In this document: in pieces, positions 55,691 through 64,000 of the stretch
Layout of the letters: every line of letters begins with the position of its first letter
Numbering within the stretch: position 1 is the first letter of the stretch
Origin: Syngnathus acus
Taxonomy: Eukaryota; Chordata; Actinopteri; Syngnathiformes; Syngnathidae
NCBI RefSeq assembly: GCF_901709675.1
Contig: NC_051094.1
Span: forward strand, 17,336,501-17,400,500
Length of the DNA: 64,000 nucleotides
Direction: 5' to 3'
Position numbers and translations under genes: made by a program
The notes under the pieces: generated by a model
Database searches by the model: none
Told to the model about the DNA's origin: nothing
Seen by the model: the letters and a program-made list of their open reading frames with translations, nothing else

Positions 55691-57385
55691 ATGCAGGTAG
55701 TACGTGGGGCCCTTCGTCATCTACGTCGCTGACCTCCTCCCACATCCTGGACATCATCACCACATCTAAGACAACCACCTGCTCTCTTGATCTCCTTCCA
55801 GTGACCCTAATTAAGGCCTGCCTCTCTGTCCTCCTCCTTCCTCACCTCACCACCCTTTTTAATCAGTCTCTATCCCTTGGTCACTTTCCCACTGTTTATA
55901 AGCTTGCCGCCATCACCCTTATCCTCAAAAAGCCCACCCTGGACCCAGTCAACCTCTCCAACTACCGTTCCATCTCCAACCTTTCATTCCTTTCCAAAAC
56001 CTTAGAACGCATTGTCTCTGTCCAACTCCACACCCATCTCTATGAACCCTTCCAGTCTGGATTCCGCCCACTACACAGCACCGAAACCGCTCTTCTCAAA
56101 GTCACCAATGATCTCTTCATCTACGCAGACTCCGGTGCCCTCAACATCCTGCTACTACTCAACCTTAGCGCAGCCTTTGACACTGTGAATCACTCCATCC
56201 TTCTTCAAAGGCTGCACCAACGAGGTCTTGAGGGCATTGCACTCGACTGGCTCACCTCATATCTCACCAACAGGCACCAGTTCATCTCTCTCTCCGGTCA
56301 CACATCCCTCCTCTCCCCAATCACACAGGGGGTCCCCTAAGGCTCAGTTCTTGGCCCCCTCCTATTCATCTGCTACCTCTTCCCCCTTGGTGATGTCATC
56401 CGCAAACTCAAACCTGAATTTCCACTGTTATGCTGATGACACCCAGATCTACATACGCACCGCACCCACCCGAAACCCACACTCACCTAGAAACCTGCAT
56501 CTCTACAATAAAAACATGGCTGGCTCACAACTTCCTCAAACTCAACAGTGACAAAACAGAGCTCCTCCTCATTGGCACTAAATCCTTTCTCACTATAACT
56601 GGACCCATCTCACTCACCATTGACTCCTCAACCATCACTCCCTCCCCTCTGGCACGCAACCTCAATGTTATTTTACCCCTGTCCATCCACCCTCATGTCA
56701 GCTCTGTTGTCAAGACCTTCTACTTCCACCTCCGCCGCAACGCCAAAATCCGACACTGCCTCTCTCTCCCTGCCGCTGAATTCCTCATCCATACCTGCAT
56801 CTCATCCCGGCTTGACTACTGCAACTCCGTTCTCACTGGCATCACTGCTCACTCACTCCATAGACTTCAACTAGTCCACAACTCTCCTACCCGCCTCCTT
56901 ACCCACACCTGGTCCTGCGAACACATCACTCCCATTCTCCACTCTCTTCACTGGCTCCCCATCAAACAGCGCATCATCTTCAAGATACTCCTCCTCACCT
57001 TCAAGGCCCTTCACCACGTGTCTCCCCCTCACCTATCCGACTTCCTTATCCCCACCCGTCCCCTCCGATCTTCCACTACTTATCGTCTGACAGTCCCAAA
57101 AACCAGACTCAAATCCTTCGGTGACAGAGCCTTCTCCTGCGCAGCACCCCAACTCTGGAACTCTCTCCCACAATCTGTCTGCGACTCACCCTCACTCTCC
57201 ATATTTAAGTCCCGTCTAAAAACAAATTTTTTCACAAGCCGACGACCTTCAGACCTACCCATAACCAGTGTCCTGTTCCCAACTCTATCCTATTGTCTCC
57301 CCCCGTATGTCCTCACCTTTGTTTCCCTGTAAGCGTCTTTGGGTCTTTGAACAACGCTATACAAATTGAATGTATTATTGTGTGA
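55691..57385 (+). mobile_element. L2 LINE, 5'-truncated
   Basis: It begins in the linker (HILDIITTSKTTTCSLDLLP) and runs through FQSGFRPLHSTETALLKVTN and LNLSAAFDTVNHS to GVP. There CAA has become TAA (56338). After a frameshift near 56425 it continues CYADDTQIYI, and a 300-aa frame at 56430-57332 gives [21 protein letters not shown] and LWNSLPQSVCDSPSLSIFKS. The 3' end ACGCTATACAAATTGAATG is at 57350-57380. It is the closest relative of the copy at 1-1390. Confidence 0.83.
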
Positions 57386-57470
57386 AGGCGATGGCCTTCA
57401 CACATATGTTATTCTACACCATTCACTTTATTATTGTGTGAAGGCGATGGTTAACGGACCGACACCTCGG
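57386..57470. repeat. Small palindromic/direct repeat
   Basis: TTATTGTGTGAAGGCGATGG occurs at about 57386 and 57432. In the first copy it forms a palindrome, TGTGAAGGCGATGGCCTTCACA-like, right at the L2 end. Confidence 0.5.
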
Positions 57471-57984
57471 CTCTATCCTAAGAATTACCGCAACAAATTT
57501 TACTACAGACTATGATGCACTAGCAAGAAAGGGAAACCAACAATACTATTGATTTCTTTATTACTTTATTTAGATGTATTCTTTCACTGATTCTTCAAGC
57601 TGATGTATTTGGTCAGAATGTTTGCCGTTGGATGTGATTTCGCCTCATTAGATAAACATATTTCATAAATCTGACCTGCAGGCGCTGAAGTGATGGAAAA
57701 TGTTATTCATCATAACAGTGTCATATTTAATAAGAATCACTGATAGTAGTTTTTTGGTGAAATATTTTTTTAATGCTGTTAATAAATGCATTTGTTTTCA
57801 AAAAGCTTTTTTTAATATCCATGCTTTAGTATCTACTAAAAGTAAAAACCTTTTATGCAATGACCTTTACATGTCATTTATATTACTTCAAACAAACACT
57901 ACATCCATCTGCTCCTGGTTCGGCCCCCCAGTCAAAATTTAGAAACCAATTCGGCCCGCAAGTCAAAAAGTTTGCCCACCCCTG
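57471..57984 (+). mobile_element. hAT element, 3' half only
   Basis: It matches the right half of the hAT at 33999-35289, from LRITATNFTTDYDALARKGN onward to the end GTTTGCCCACCCCTG at 57984. The left end and its target duplication are missing. Confidence 0.7.
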
Positions 57985-58370
57985 GTATAGACTCAGTGGC
58001 CAAAATGTCGTCGAGGACGTAGCGCAAACTTTGTCAGTAAGTGCGGGTAAGGGAATGTGCACAGCGGGGTTAAAAAGCAAAGATCAATTTAAATTGATAA
58101 AACTCAATATAATTAACACCAGACATAAAAAAAATATATATATATATTTCATTGCATTTATTCGTACTGGTAGCCCGGTCAAGCCAGCATCAGCATATTT
58201 TGGGTGGCTCAACAGTCACGTGGTAGCCTCGGGCCATCGGGCCACTATAATGTTGGACCCTGTATGATCATTATGGCATTGCTAAAACAAACAAATTCAA
58301 ATCTATCACCTCTACAATAGACTTTTAGTCAATTACAGATGCAAAACCTAGATAAAACATTTCATCTTAC

Positions 58371-58439
58371 TTGAATTACTTTTCCTGCTCCAATCTTCAG
58401 CCGTAACAACTTGTCTTTATTTTGATTGGAGTCGAACAT
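58371..58439 (-). CDS. fkbp15: FKBP15 exon: FKBP domain, flap region
   Basis: 69 nt, phase 0-0, acceptor TTTTTTCAG and donor GTAAG. It encodes 23 residues, MFDSNQNKDKLLRLKIGAGK then VIQ, matching the FDS...L.LG.G.VI signature of FKBP domains. The ATG is codon 1 of this exon and not a translation start. Confidence 0.9.
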
Positions 58440-58539
58440 CTGAAAAAAAAAAAATGTTAAACTTGAATATTTGCTTATATTTGCTCATGCAACCCCACCA
58501 GTAATGAAGAGAAATTTCTGTTTGACTTTAATACATTAC

Positions 58540-58689
58540 CTGTCCAATAGTATGGTTTTGCAAGAGCCAGCCTCTGTAGGCCACCTCCAAGGAGTCTCCG
58601 TATTGAACTGCATGGCCTTCCCCGAGACTGAGGTCTTGAGTCAGTACCACATCTAAAACATTGCAGCTGTTTACCTTTGCCAAACACAC
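58540..58689 (-). CDS. fkbp15: FKBP15 exon: start of FKBP domain
   Basis: 150 nt, phase 0-0, acceptor CCATTAG and donor GTAATG. It encodes 50 residues, starting VCLAKVN and ending GDSLEVAYRGWLLQNHTIGQ, the first strands of the FKBP fold. The next exon follows after an intron of only about 100 nt, as expected within one domain. Confidence 0.9.
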
Positions 58690-59045
58690 CTAATGGAAAA
58701 AAATACATAAAATTAACAAAATAAATAACACAAAGACAAAAATAGGCAGGATCTTTTACGTTAAAGTTTCATCCTAAAAATGATGTAATTGTTTATCTTG
58801 ACAATTTTCTACAAATTTTCTGTTTTGTGAAAAATAAATTCTCTTATTTGATATAACAGTTTTGTGGAACTTAAAAACATTGCAGGGCAGCCTGCATGTT
58901 AAAATACATCAAACATCTAAATTTAGAAATCAATGAATTTAAAATCCATTTTCCACATCTAGGAAGCAATTCTGAACACATAAATTGACAAAAACACATC
59001 GCACCTTCAATGAATGGCCCATTTTAAAACTTTGTCCATATATAA
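58690..59045. other. Intronic DNA; right end includes a family 'a' remnant
   Basis: Mostly unrecognised AT-rich intron. 59000-59045 (GAATGGCCCATTTTAAAACT) belongs to a family 'a' MITE. Confidence 0.45.
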
Positions 59046-59495
59046 CAGGGGTCTCCAAACTACGGCCCACGGGCCAACTGCGGCCCGCGGGCCAGTTTTT
59101 ATTGGCCCGCAGCAAATTCTGAAAACATAATTGAATATGGCCCGCACAAGAAGCTTGAGCTCAACTCTGTTGCACTTCTCAGTTTCCACACTAGATGGAG
59201 TCCCCCACACAAAGCGTTTGACGTCCCATTAGCACCCCCCCCCCCGGAAGAGAAGCGAACGCACAGCGTTTGACGTCCCCTTAGCACCCCCCCCGGAAGA
59301 GAAGCGAACGCACAGCGTTTGACGTCCCATTAGCAACCCCCCCCCCCCCCCCGGAAGAGAAGCGAACACGCAGCGTTTGACGTCCCATTAGCACCCCCCC
59401 CCCCCCCGAGAAGAGAAGCGAAAAAAAATATTGGCCCCCGGGCCCCTTCACGTTAATAAATCTGGCCCTCCTTGCAAAAAGTTTGGAGACCCCAG
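59046..59495. mobile_element. hAT MITE with 8-bp duplication ATATATAA
   Basis: 450 bp, ends CAGGGGTCTCCAAACTACGG and GTTTGGAGACCCCAG. ATATATAA lies at 59038-59045 and 59496-59503. It encloses a four-unit minisatellite. Confidence 0.82.
59198..59430. repeat. Minisatellite, 4 units of about 50-60 bp
   Basis: The unit is AGCGTTTGACGTCCCATTAG plus a C run of 8-16 bases plus GGAAGAGAAGCGAACGCAC. Units differ mainly in C-run length. Confidence 0.85.
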
Positions 59496-59660
59496 ATATA
59501 TAAGATATATACATTTGGCCCGCGGGCCGGACTTTGGACACGCCTGCTGTAGTGGCTCAATATTGGTCCATACATAAGGCGCACCTAAATTATAAGGCGC
59601 ACTCGGCTTTTGAAAAAATTTGAAGTTTTTAGTTGCGCCTTATAGTGCAGAAAATATGGT
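59496..59660. mobile_element. Family 'a' MITE remnant with a nested hAT end
   Basis: 59504-59546 ends GGCCGGACTTTGGACACGCC TG, a hAT-type end. 59570-59660 has TAAGGCGCACCTAAATTATA and GTTGCGCCTTATAGTGCAGA then AAATATGG. Confidence 0.5.
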
Positions 59661-59839
59661 AAGTAAATTTGGCCCCTTCCTTGTTAATGCATTGAAAAAT
59701 TTTTTTTTTTTTTTTTTAAATCGCACAAAGACAACATAAGTGGCATGCATAAGACATAATTTACTTAATACTCTTCTCTTGTAAATCTGTTTCTGACTTT
59801 CACAGCAATTACTAGTGCAAATATTCACACTTGTTTATT

Positions 59840-61179
59840 TTATAGTGCAACGTTCAAAGCAGCATTCCATAGTAATTAGTCTTGCTCAGTACTTGCCCCT
59901 GAAACTTGGCATCTTTTAGCCTGCACAAGTGCTTCAATATCAGGCATCATATCCTGAGCAGCAGCCAGTTTCAGAATCTCATTTAAGTGCTTATGTGTGA
60001 GCTTTGAGCGTAGCTTGATTTTTTTTAATGTTCATTAGTGAGAAAATTTGCTCACAAAGGTAGGTAGTCCCAAACACAGACAACATTTTTGCAGCCAGTG
60101 CTGTCAATTTAGGATAGCGTGGTAGGAGATACTTGTAAAATCTGTCCAAGCCCACAGAGGCAAATTTGTCCTTTAATTCTACATCACACTGCAAATCAAT
60201 GATTTCAAGAAGCATCAGAAGCTCTGACTGTGAATGGTGAGCGAAAAGCTGCGAATTCTGTCTCGAGTTCGCTAAAGACCTGAAATCGTTTGTCAAACTC
60301 CCTCAGCAACCCTGAAATCTTGTCTTTGGACTGTATCACGTCAGGATTAAAGCTTTCTGCGCACACATCTCTGAGACAGGAAAAATGAGCAGGGTCTCCG
60401 CTTGCTATCTGCGACTCCCATAACGTGACCTTTAACTTAAATGCACGTATGCTGTCATAATACTGTGTTACAATGTTTTTGCCTCCCTGCAACATTCTGT
60501 TCAGATCATTCAAGTGCTCTGTAATACCGACCATAAATGCAAGGTCCTGCAGCCAAAGTGGGCACTGTAATTCCTGAACAGGTTTTCCCTTTTTCTCCAT
60601 AAATTGTCCAATTTCCCCTCAGAGTACAGCTTTGACGCTATTGCTACTTGGCTAGCAATTACGTAGCTGGCTTTCACCGCAGAATCACTGACATCTCGGC
60701 TCCGGGTGAAAACAGATTGCCGTTTCCTCAGACAAACCAACATTTCAGTTACCTTCTGTTTTCTCAGTTCTCCGTGCAAGCTGTTGTATTTTTCACCATG
60801 CTGAGTTTCATAGTGGCGCCAAATATCATACTCCTTAAGCACTGAAACTTGCTGCATACACACCAGGCACACGGGTTTCCCATTCACCTCCATGAACATG
60901 TAGGGAGAAGTCAATTTTTTCTTGAAAAATTTGACACTCTGTGTCCACTTTTCTCTTTTTCGCTGATGAGGGTGCCCGTTCCAAGAGAAAAAGCGGGTAA
61001 AGCAATTGAACTGGCTAAAACACAACGCCTCTAGCAACCAACATAGGAACTGCAGATTTTAAAGAAAATGAAATTTATTCTTTTTTTTTTTTTTTAATAA
61101 TGCAAATTTATCCCCGCGCCGGACTAAAACCCCTTGGCGGGCCGGTTCTGGCCCGCAGGCCGTACGTTTGACACCCCTG
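59840..61179 (-). mobile_element. hAT element (GTF2IRD2/ZBED-like transposase), internally deleted
   Basis: The minus-strand end CAGGGGTGTCAAACGTACGG is at 61179. The transposase N terminus at 60510-61037 has a BED-type finger (NGKPVCLVCMQQVSVLKEYD, RHYETQH). The frame then jumps to the C-terminal region (LQCPLWLQDLAFMVGITEHL at 60205-60600) and ends with the dimerisation part (LSVFGTTYLCEQIFSLMNIK, 59991-60296). The middle, with the catalytic core, is missing, and at least two frameshifts are present. The left end is not resolved. Confidence 0.75.
60510..61037 (-). pseudogene. hAT transposase N-terminal part with BED-like finger
   Basis: 175 aa in the frame. The zinc-finger-like residues are Cys-x2-Cys in VCLVCMQQ and His-x4-His in RHYETQH, the pattern of hAT DNA-binding domains. 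Further conserved motifs are FTRSRDVSDSAVKASYVIAS and the start of KLYSEGKL. After that the frame is a deletion junction. Confidence 0.75.
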
Positions 61180-61713
61180 ATCTATATCAATAAACTATGT
61201 TAATAAAAGGTTTGTGTCCTCAAAGAACCATCTCTTTCCTGACAATCCTCTTTGTGTATATTCTCTTATAAATGATAATTAAACATTAAAACATCTGCGG
61301 CTTATAGTCCGGGACGCCTTATATATGAACAAAACAAGACTTTCCCCTAATTTTAGCTAGCGTAGTATAATCAGGTGCAGCTTATTTACCGGAAAATACA
61401 GTAATATTCATTGAACAACAATGTAAAATAATCTTAAAATAAACAATAAATTGTCACACAACTTCCAGACAATTAACATCAGCCGAACGTGCACACTGCA
61501 CACTTTTGTAATTTTTTACGACAAACTCCTCTGATGACAGAAAAAAAAAAAAGGTTTCAGCAATTTGCTATGTGGTAATGTAACAAATTTTGTGCCTTTG
61601 TACAGTCCAACAGATTAATAAAGGAACGAAGAAAAAAGTAAAAACATACCAGTTCCTCACTCAAAGTTCTCCAAGCCTGCTCCCATTTTGTTTTGCCCCC
61701 AAAGAAGTATTGT

Positions 61714-62285
61714 ACAGGGTTCGGCAAAATGATCTGACACATTTGTAGGTTTAATAAAATGCAAATAAATTAAAGAAACAAAAGAGTTTATTGGGTTTTT
61801 TCGAAAAGTACAGTAAATTAAAGAAACAAAAGAGTTTATTGGTTTTTTTCGAAAAGTACATATAATGCCATTTTGTTTTGTTTTGTTTCGTTTCCGAATA
61901 ATGTTATTTTGGTCTTACCGCTGCCACATTTTCTGGAGTTCTGGCGGTGCGAGGTCGGCCGATTGATTTTCGTTTCATTGCTGATCCACTGGCTCTGAAG
62001 TTAGTAACCCATGACAAGATCGTGTTTCGAGCAGGTACGGGATTATGTCTACCAAGTCCCGGAACACTCGTTGTGTTGCAGTTACAGATTTGTTCTTGAT
62101 AAACGTTTCCGCAATGAAAGCGCACCACCAGTCCAATTCATGTTAGCAACTGAAACAAAACAGAATAAAATTATTCAAAAATGAAACGAAACGAAAATGA
62201 AACAAAAAAAAAAGGCATTATATGTACTTTTTGAAAATAAAAAATAAAAACTTTTTTCTTTCTTTAATTTATTTGCATTTTATTA
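61714..62285 (-). mobile_element. DNA transposon with HTH (DUF4817-like) fragment
   Basis: One end ACAGGGTTCGGCAAAATGAT at 61714 recurs at 2822-2889. The minus-strand frame at 61904-62128 reads VPARNTILSWVTNFRASGSA then MKRKSIGRPRTARTPENVAA VR, the helix-turn-helix seen in mariner-like or DUF4817 proteins. No DDE region. TTAAAGAAACAAAAGAGTTT is duplicated at 61770 and 61816. Confidence 0.55.
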
Positions 62286-62660
62286 TCAGTGACAGGCTGT
62301 TGACACCATTTTGCTCCATGGAAATACTGAGCGGATCATTTCTCCCACACGCCGTGAGATTTTTTAACATCGACATGGGGTAGAGGGGTCACACACGGAC
62401 ATGATATTAGGTTTCATTATGTTTGACATATTTAAAATGATTAATGTTTATTGTTTCTTTATTTATTATATACTACTGATGCCTGACACTTTTCATAAGA
62501 ATCTGCTTCATATCTGTTATCTTCTCTTTAATGTACCTGCTTTTGGGTATGGATACTGCTGGACACTGAATTTCCCCCTGGGATCAATAAAGTATCCATC
62601 CAGCCGCCCGCCCATTCGCCCAGCCGTCCATCCGTCCATCCCTCCATCCATCCATCCATT
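62286..62660 (+). mobile_element. LINE 3'-end fragment with CATC tail
   Basis: A CR1/Rex-type C-terminal end (FLPHAVRFFNIDMG near 62338) is followed by the 3' UTR, CCCTGGGATCAATAAAGTAT and a CCATC-rich tail at 62590-62660. It ends 14 bp from the FKBP15 exon at 62674. Confidence 0.6.
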
Positions 62661-62673
62661 TTTTGCTACTTAC

Positions 62674-62772
62674 CTCTTTACAGAAGTCAAATGATGATTT
62701 TGCAGATTCAAACATTAGGGACCAAGTTTGTCTTTGGTCATCATAAAATGTGCAATAATTGTTGGGCTGTAC
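62674..62772 (-). CDS. fkbp15: FKBP15 exon: end of WH1-like domain
   Basis: 99 nt, phase 0 at both ends, preceded on the minus strand by a tract ending TTTCTGCAG and followed by GTAAGT. It encodes 33 residues with PNNYCTFYDDQRQ and SLMFES, the hallmark of the end of the WH1/EVH1-like region just before the FKBP domain. It is the most 5' exon visible. The exon before it was not found between 62773 and 64000, which is occupied by a hAT fragment and pogo-like elements. Confidence 0.88.
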
Positions 62773-62900
62773 CTGCAGAAAAAAATACAAAAAAAAGGTG
62801 AAATATTTGTTACGTTTTGTGTGCAGTAAGTTTACATACAATCCATAGTGTTTAATGATGTGATGTGCTTTATTTTAGAGTGAAAGCAAAGAGATTAGAG

Positions 62901-63019
62901 CAGGGGTCACCAACACGGTGCCCGCGGGCATCAGGTCGCCCGTGAGGACCGCATGAGTCACCCGCAGGACTGTTCTAAAATTAGCTCAAATAGCGGCACT
63001 TGTCAGTGAGCTGCATCTA
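62901..63019 (+). mobile_element. hAT end fragment, interrupted by a family 'd' element
   Basis: CAGGGGTCACCAACACGGTG CCCGCGGGC is a hAT-type end. The sequence is cut at 63019 by a TA-flanked insertion. Confidence 0.6.
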
Positions 63020-63871
63020 CCGTTTTTTTCCGTGTATAATGCGCAAAATTTAACTAATTTATTGTCCTAAAATCTGGGGTGCGCATTATACATGGGTACA
63101 AATTTTTTGAAATTTTTTTTTTTTTGAAATTTTTTTTTTTTTTTTAAGAAAATCATGGTACAACAAAACCAACAACAGGACTGACCGACAATAGTGTGTT
63201 TGTACTGTGCTCTGGTCATTTCGTCAAAGAAGGGATAATAGTCCTCTTCTTGACTGACAATGAATGTGATAGTTATACAATCAGCAAATAACAAAATGCG
63301 TATTACAGGTAATATTTTATTTCACAACACTTTGCCTTGTTCCTTTCGTCTCTGCTGTTCACTTCAAACACGCTCCATACGAACCAATGCTCTCGTCTCA
63401 GACGCTTGCTCGATCACCTGCTCGTTTGCTGTCACAATGTACCCTACACAAATCCGAAACATTTGTTGCGGCTCCGAGTCACGACGAGGGGCAAGTTTTG
63501 GTTTCCAAGGGTGTTTTTATTCCTCTTCAACGTCTCTCCCATACAGAGCCGCCTTTTTCACATGTCCGCACGTCACTTTCCTCTCTTTTCATCTGATCGC
63601 GGTGGTGCCTTTACGGGCAGTCGGAGAAATCAACGCCAACAAAAAAAAAATACATCCAGCCTAGTTAAGACCATACCAAAGACTATAAAAATGGGACCCA
63701 TTGCCTCCCTGCGTGTGTGACGATCATTGGGACTTAAAAAAAAAAAGAAAAAAAAAAAAAAAAAAAATTGGGTGCGTATTATACATGGGTACAGGCTTTT
63801 TTCCAGCATCAACATGCCATTTTTAGGGTGCGTATTATACATGGGGGCGCATTATACACGGAAAAAAACGG
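63020..63871. mobile_element. Pogo-like family 'd' element with SINE remnant
   Basis: 852 bp, ends CCGTTTTTTTCCGTGTATAA / TTATACACGGAAAAAAACGG, TA at 63018-63019 and 63872-63873. Almost identical, in reverse, to 44150-45033, including the deleted SINE remnant at 63664-63735. Confidence 0.82.
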
Positions 63872-63882
63872 TATTTATTTTA

Positions 63883-64000
63883 CAGTCAAACCTCGGTTTT
63901 CGAACGTCCCGGTTCTTGAACAAATCGGAATTCGAACAAAAAATTCGAGATTTTTTTGCTTTGGTTGTCGAACAAAATTCGGAGGTCGAACCTCGCGAGT
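63883..64000. mobile_element. Pogo/Tigger-like terminal repeat, continues past the window
   Basis: CAGTCAAACCTCGGTTTTCG after TA at 63881-63882. It is the inverse of the end at 6569. GAATTCGAACAAA and GTCGAAC boxes repeat inside. Confidence 0.6.

Noticed and set aside
61557-61742. Minus-strand frame ending LSEELV followed by GTATG, a possible extra FKBP15 exon
   Set aside because: The exons at 62674 and 58540 join directly in phase, and part of this stretch is a transposon end also found at 2822-2889.

Overview
The window is vertebrate nuclear DNA, almost certainly from a teleost fish. Evidence: spliced exons with GT-AG introns, teleost-type retroelements (Rex3/RTE with GATG tails, Rex1/CR1-like LINEs, L2/Maui-like LINEs), tRNA-derived SINEs, many hAT and Tc1/pogo DNA elements, and long CA and GATG microsatellites. 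There are no operons, rRNA genes or CRISPR arrays.

One host gene spans most of the window on the minus strand, from about 62.8 kb leftward to about 8.2 kb. I recognise it as FKBP15 (WAFL, the WASP- and FKBP-like endosomal protein). Sixteen exons can be placed with matching splice phases, giving 1746 nt or 582 codons. They encode the end of the WH1-like region, a complete FKBP domain, a Ser/Pro-rich linker, and the first part of the long coiled coil. The first and last exons of the gene lie outside the window. The exon at 26439-26548 carries two compensating single-base indels around an in-frame TAG, either an assembly error or a real lesion.

The rest is intron filled with nested mobile elements. 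Left to right: an internally deleted L2 and a pogo-like element pair (0-2.8 kb); an L2 (3.5-6.1 kb); pogo-like MITEs and a Rex1 deletion derivative (6-9 kb); a full-length Rex1-like LINE inside a pogo-like element (10.4-14.5 kb); Rex3 copies (14.6-16.9 kb); the best-preserved LINE (18-21 kb); a pogo-like element with a CENP-B-type transposase fragment (21.5-22.5 kb); a long Rex3 (23-26.1 kb); hAT elements nested in older LINEs (30.3-35.3 kb); an almost complete L2 ending in a long CA array (38-41.9 kb); SINEs, hATs and nested MITEs (42-45.2 kb); an LTR-like sequence with CCAAT, CRE and TATA elements (45.2-47.3 kb); a triple nest of pogo-like element, Tc1 and L2-tailed insert (49-52.4 kb); hAT, SINE and L2 (53.3-58 kb); and hAT-rich DNA (59-61.2 kb).

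The strongest pattern outside the gene is a group of five TA-flanked families whose ends all begin CCGT and carry reiterated TATAA-type boxes. Several enclose pogo-type transposase remnants. Where another copy of the interrupted host repeat is in the window, it shows the empty site. None of the mobile-element reading frames looks fully intact.
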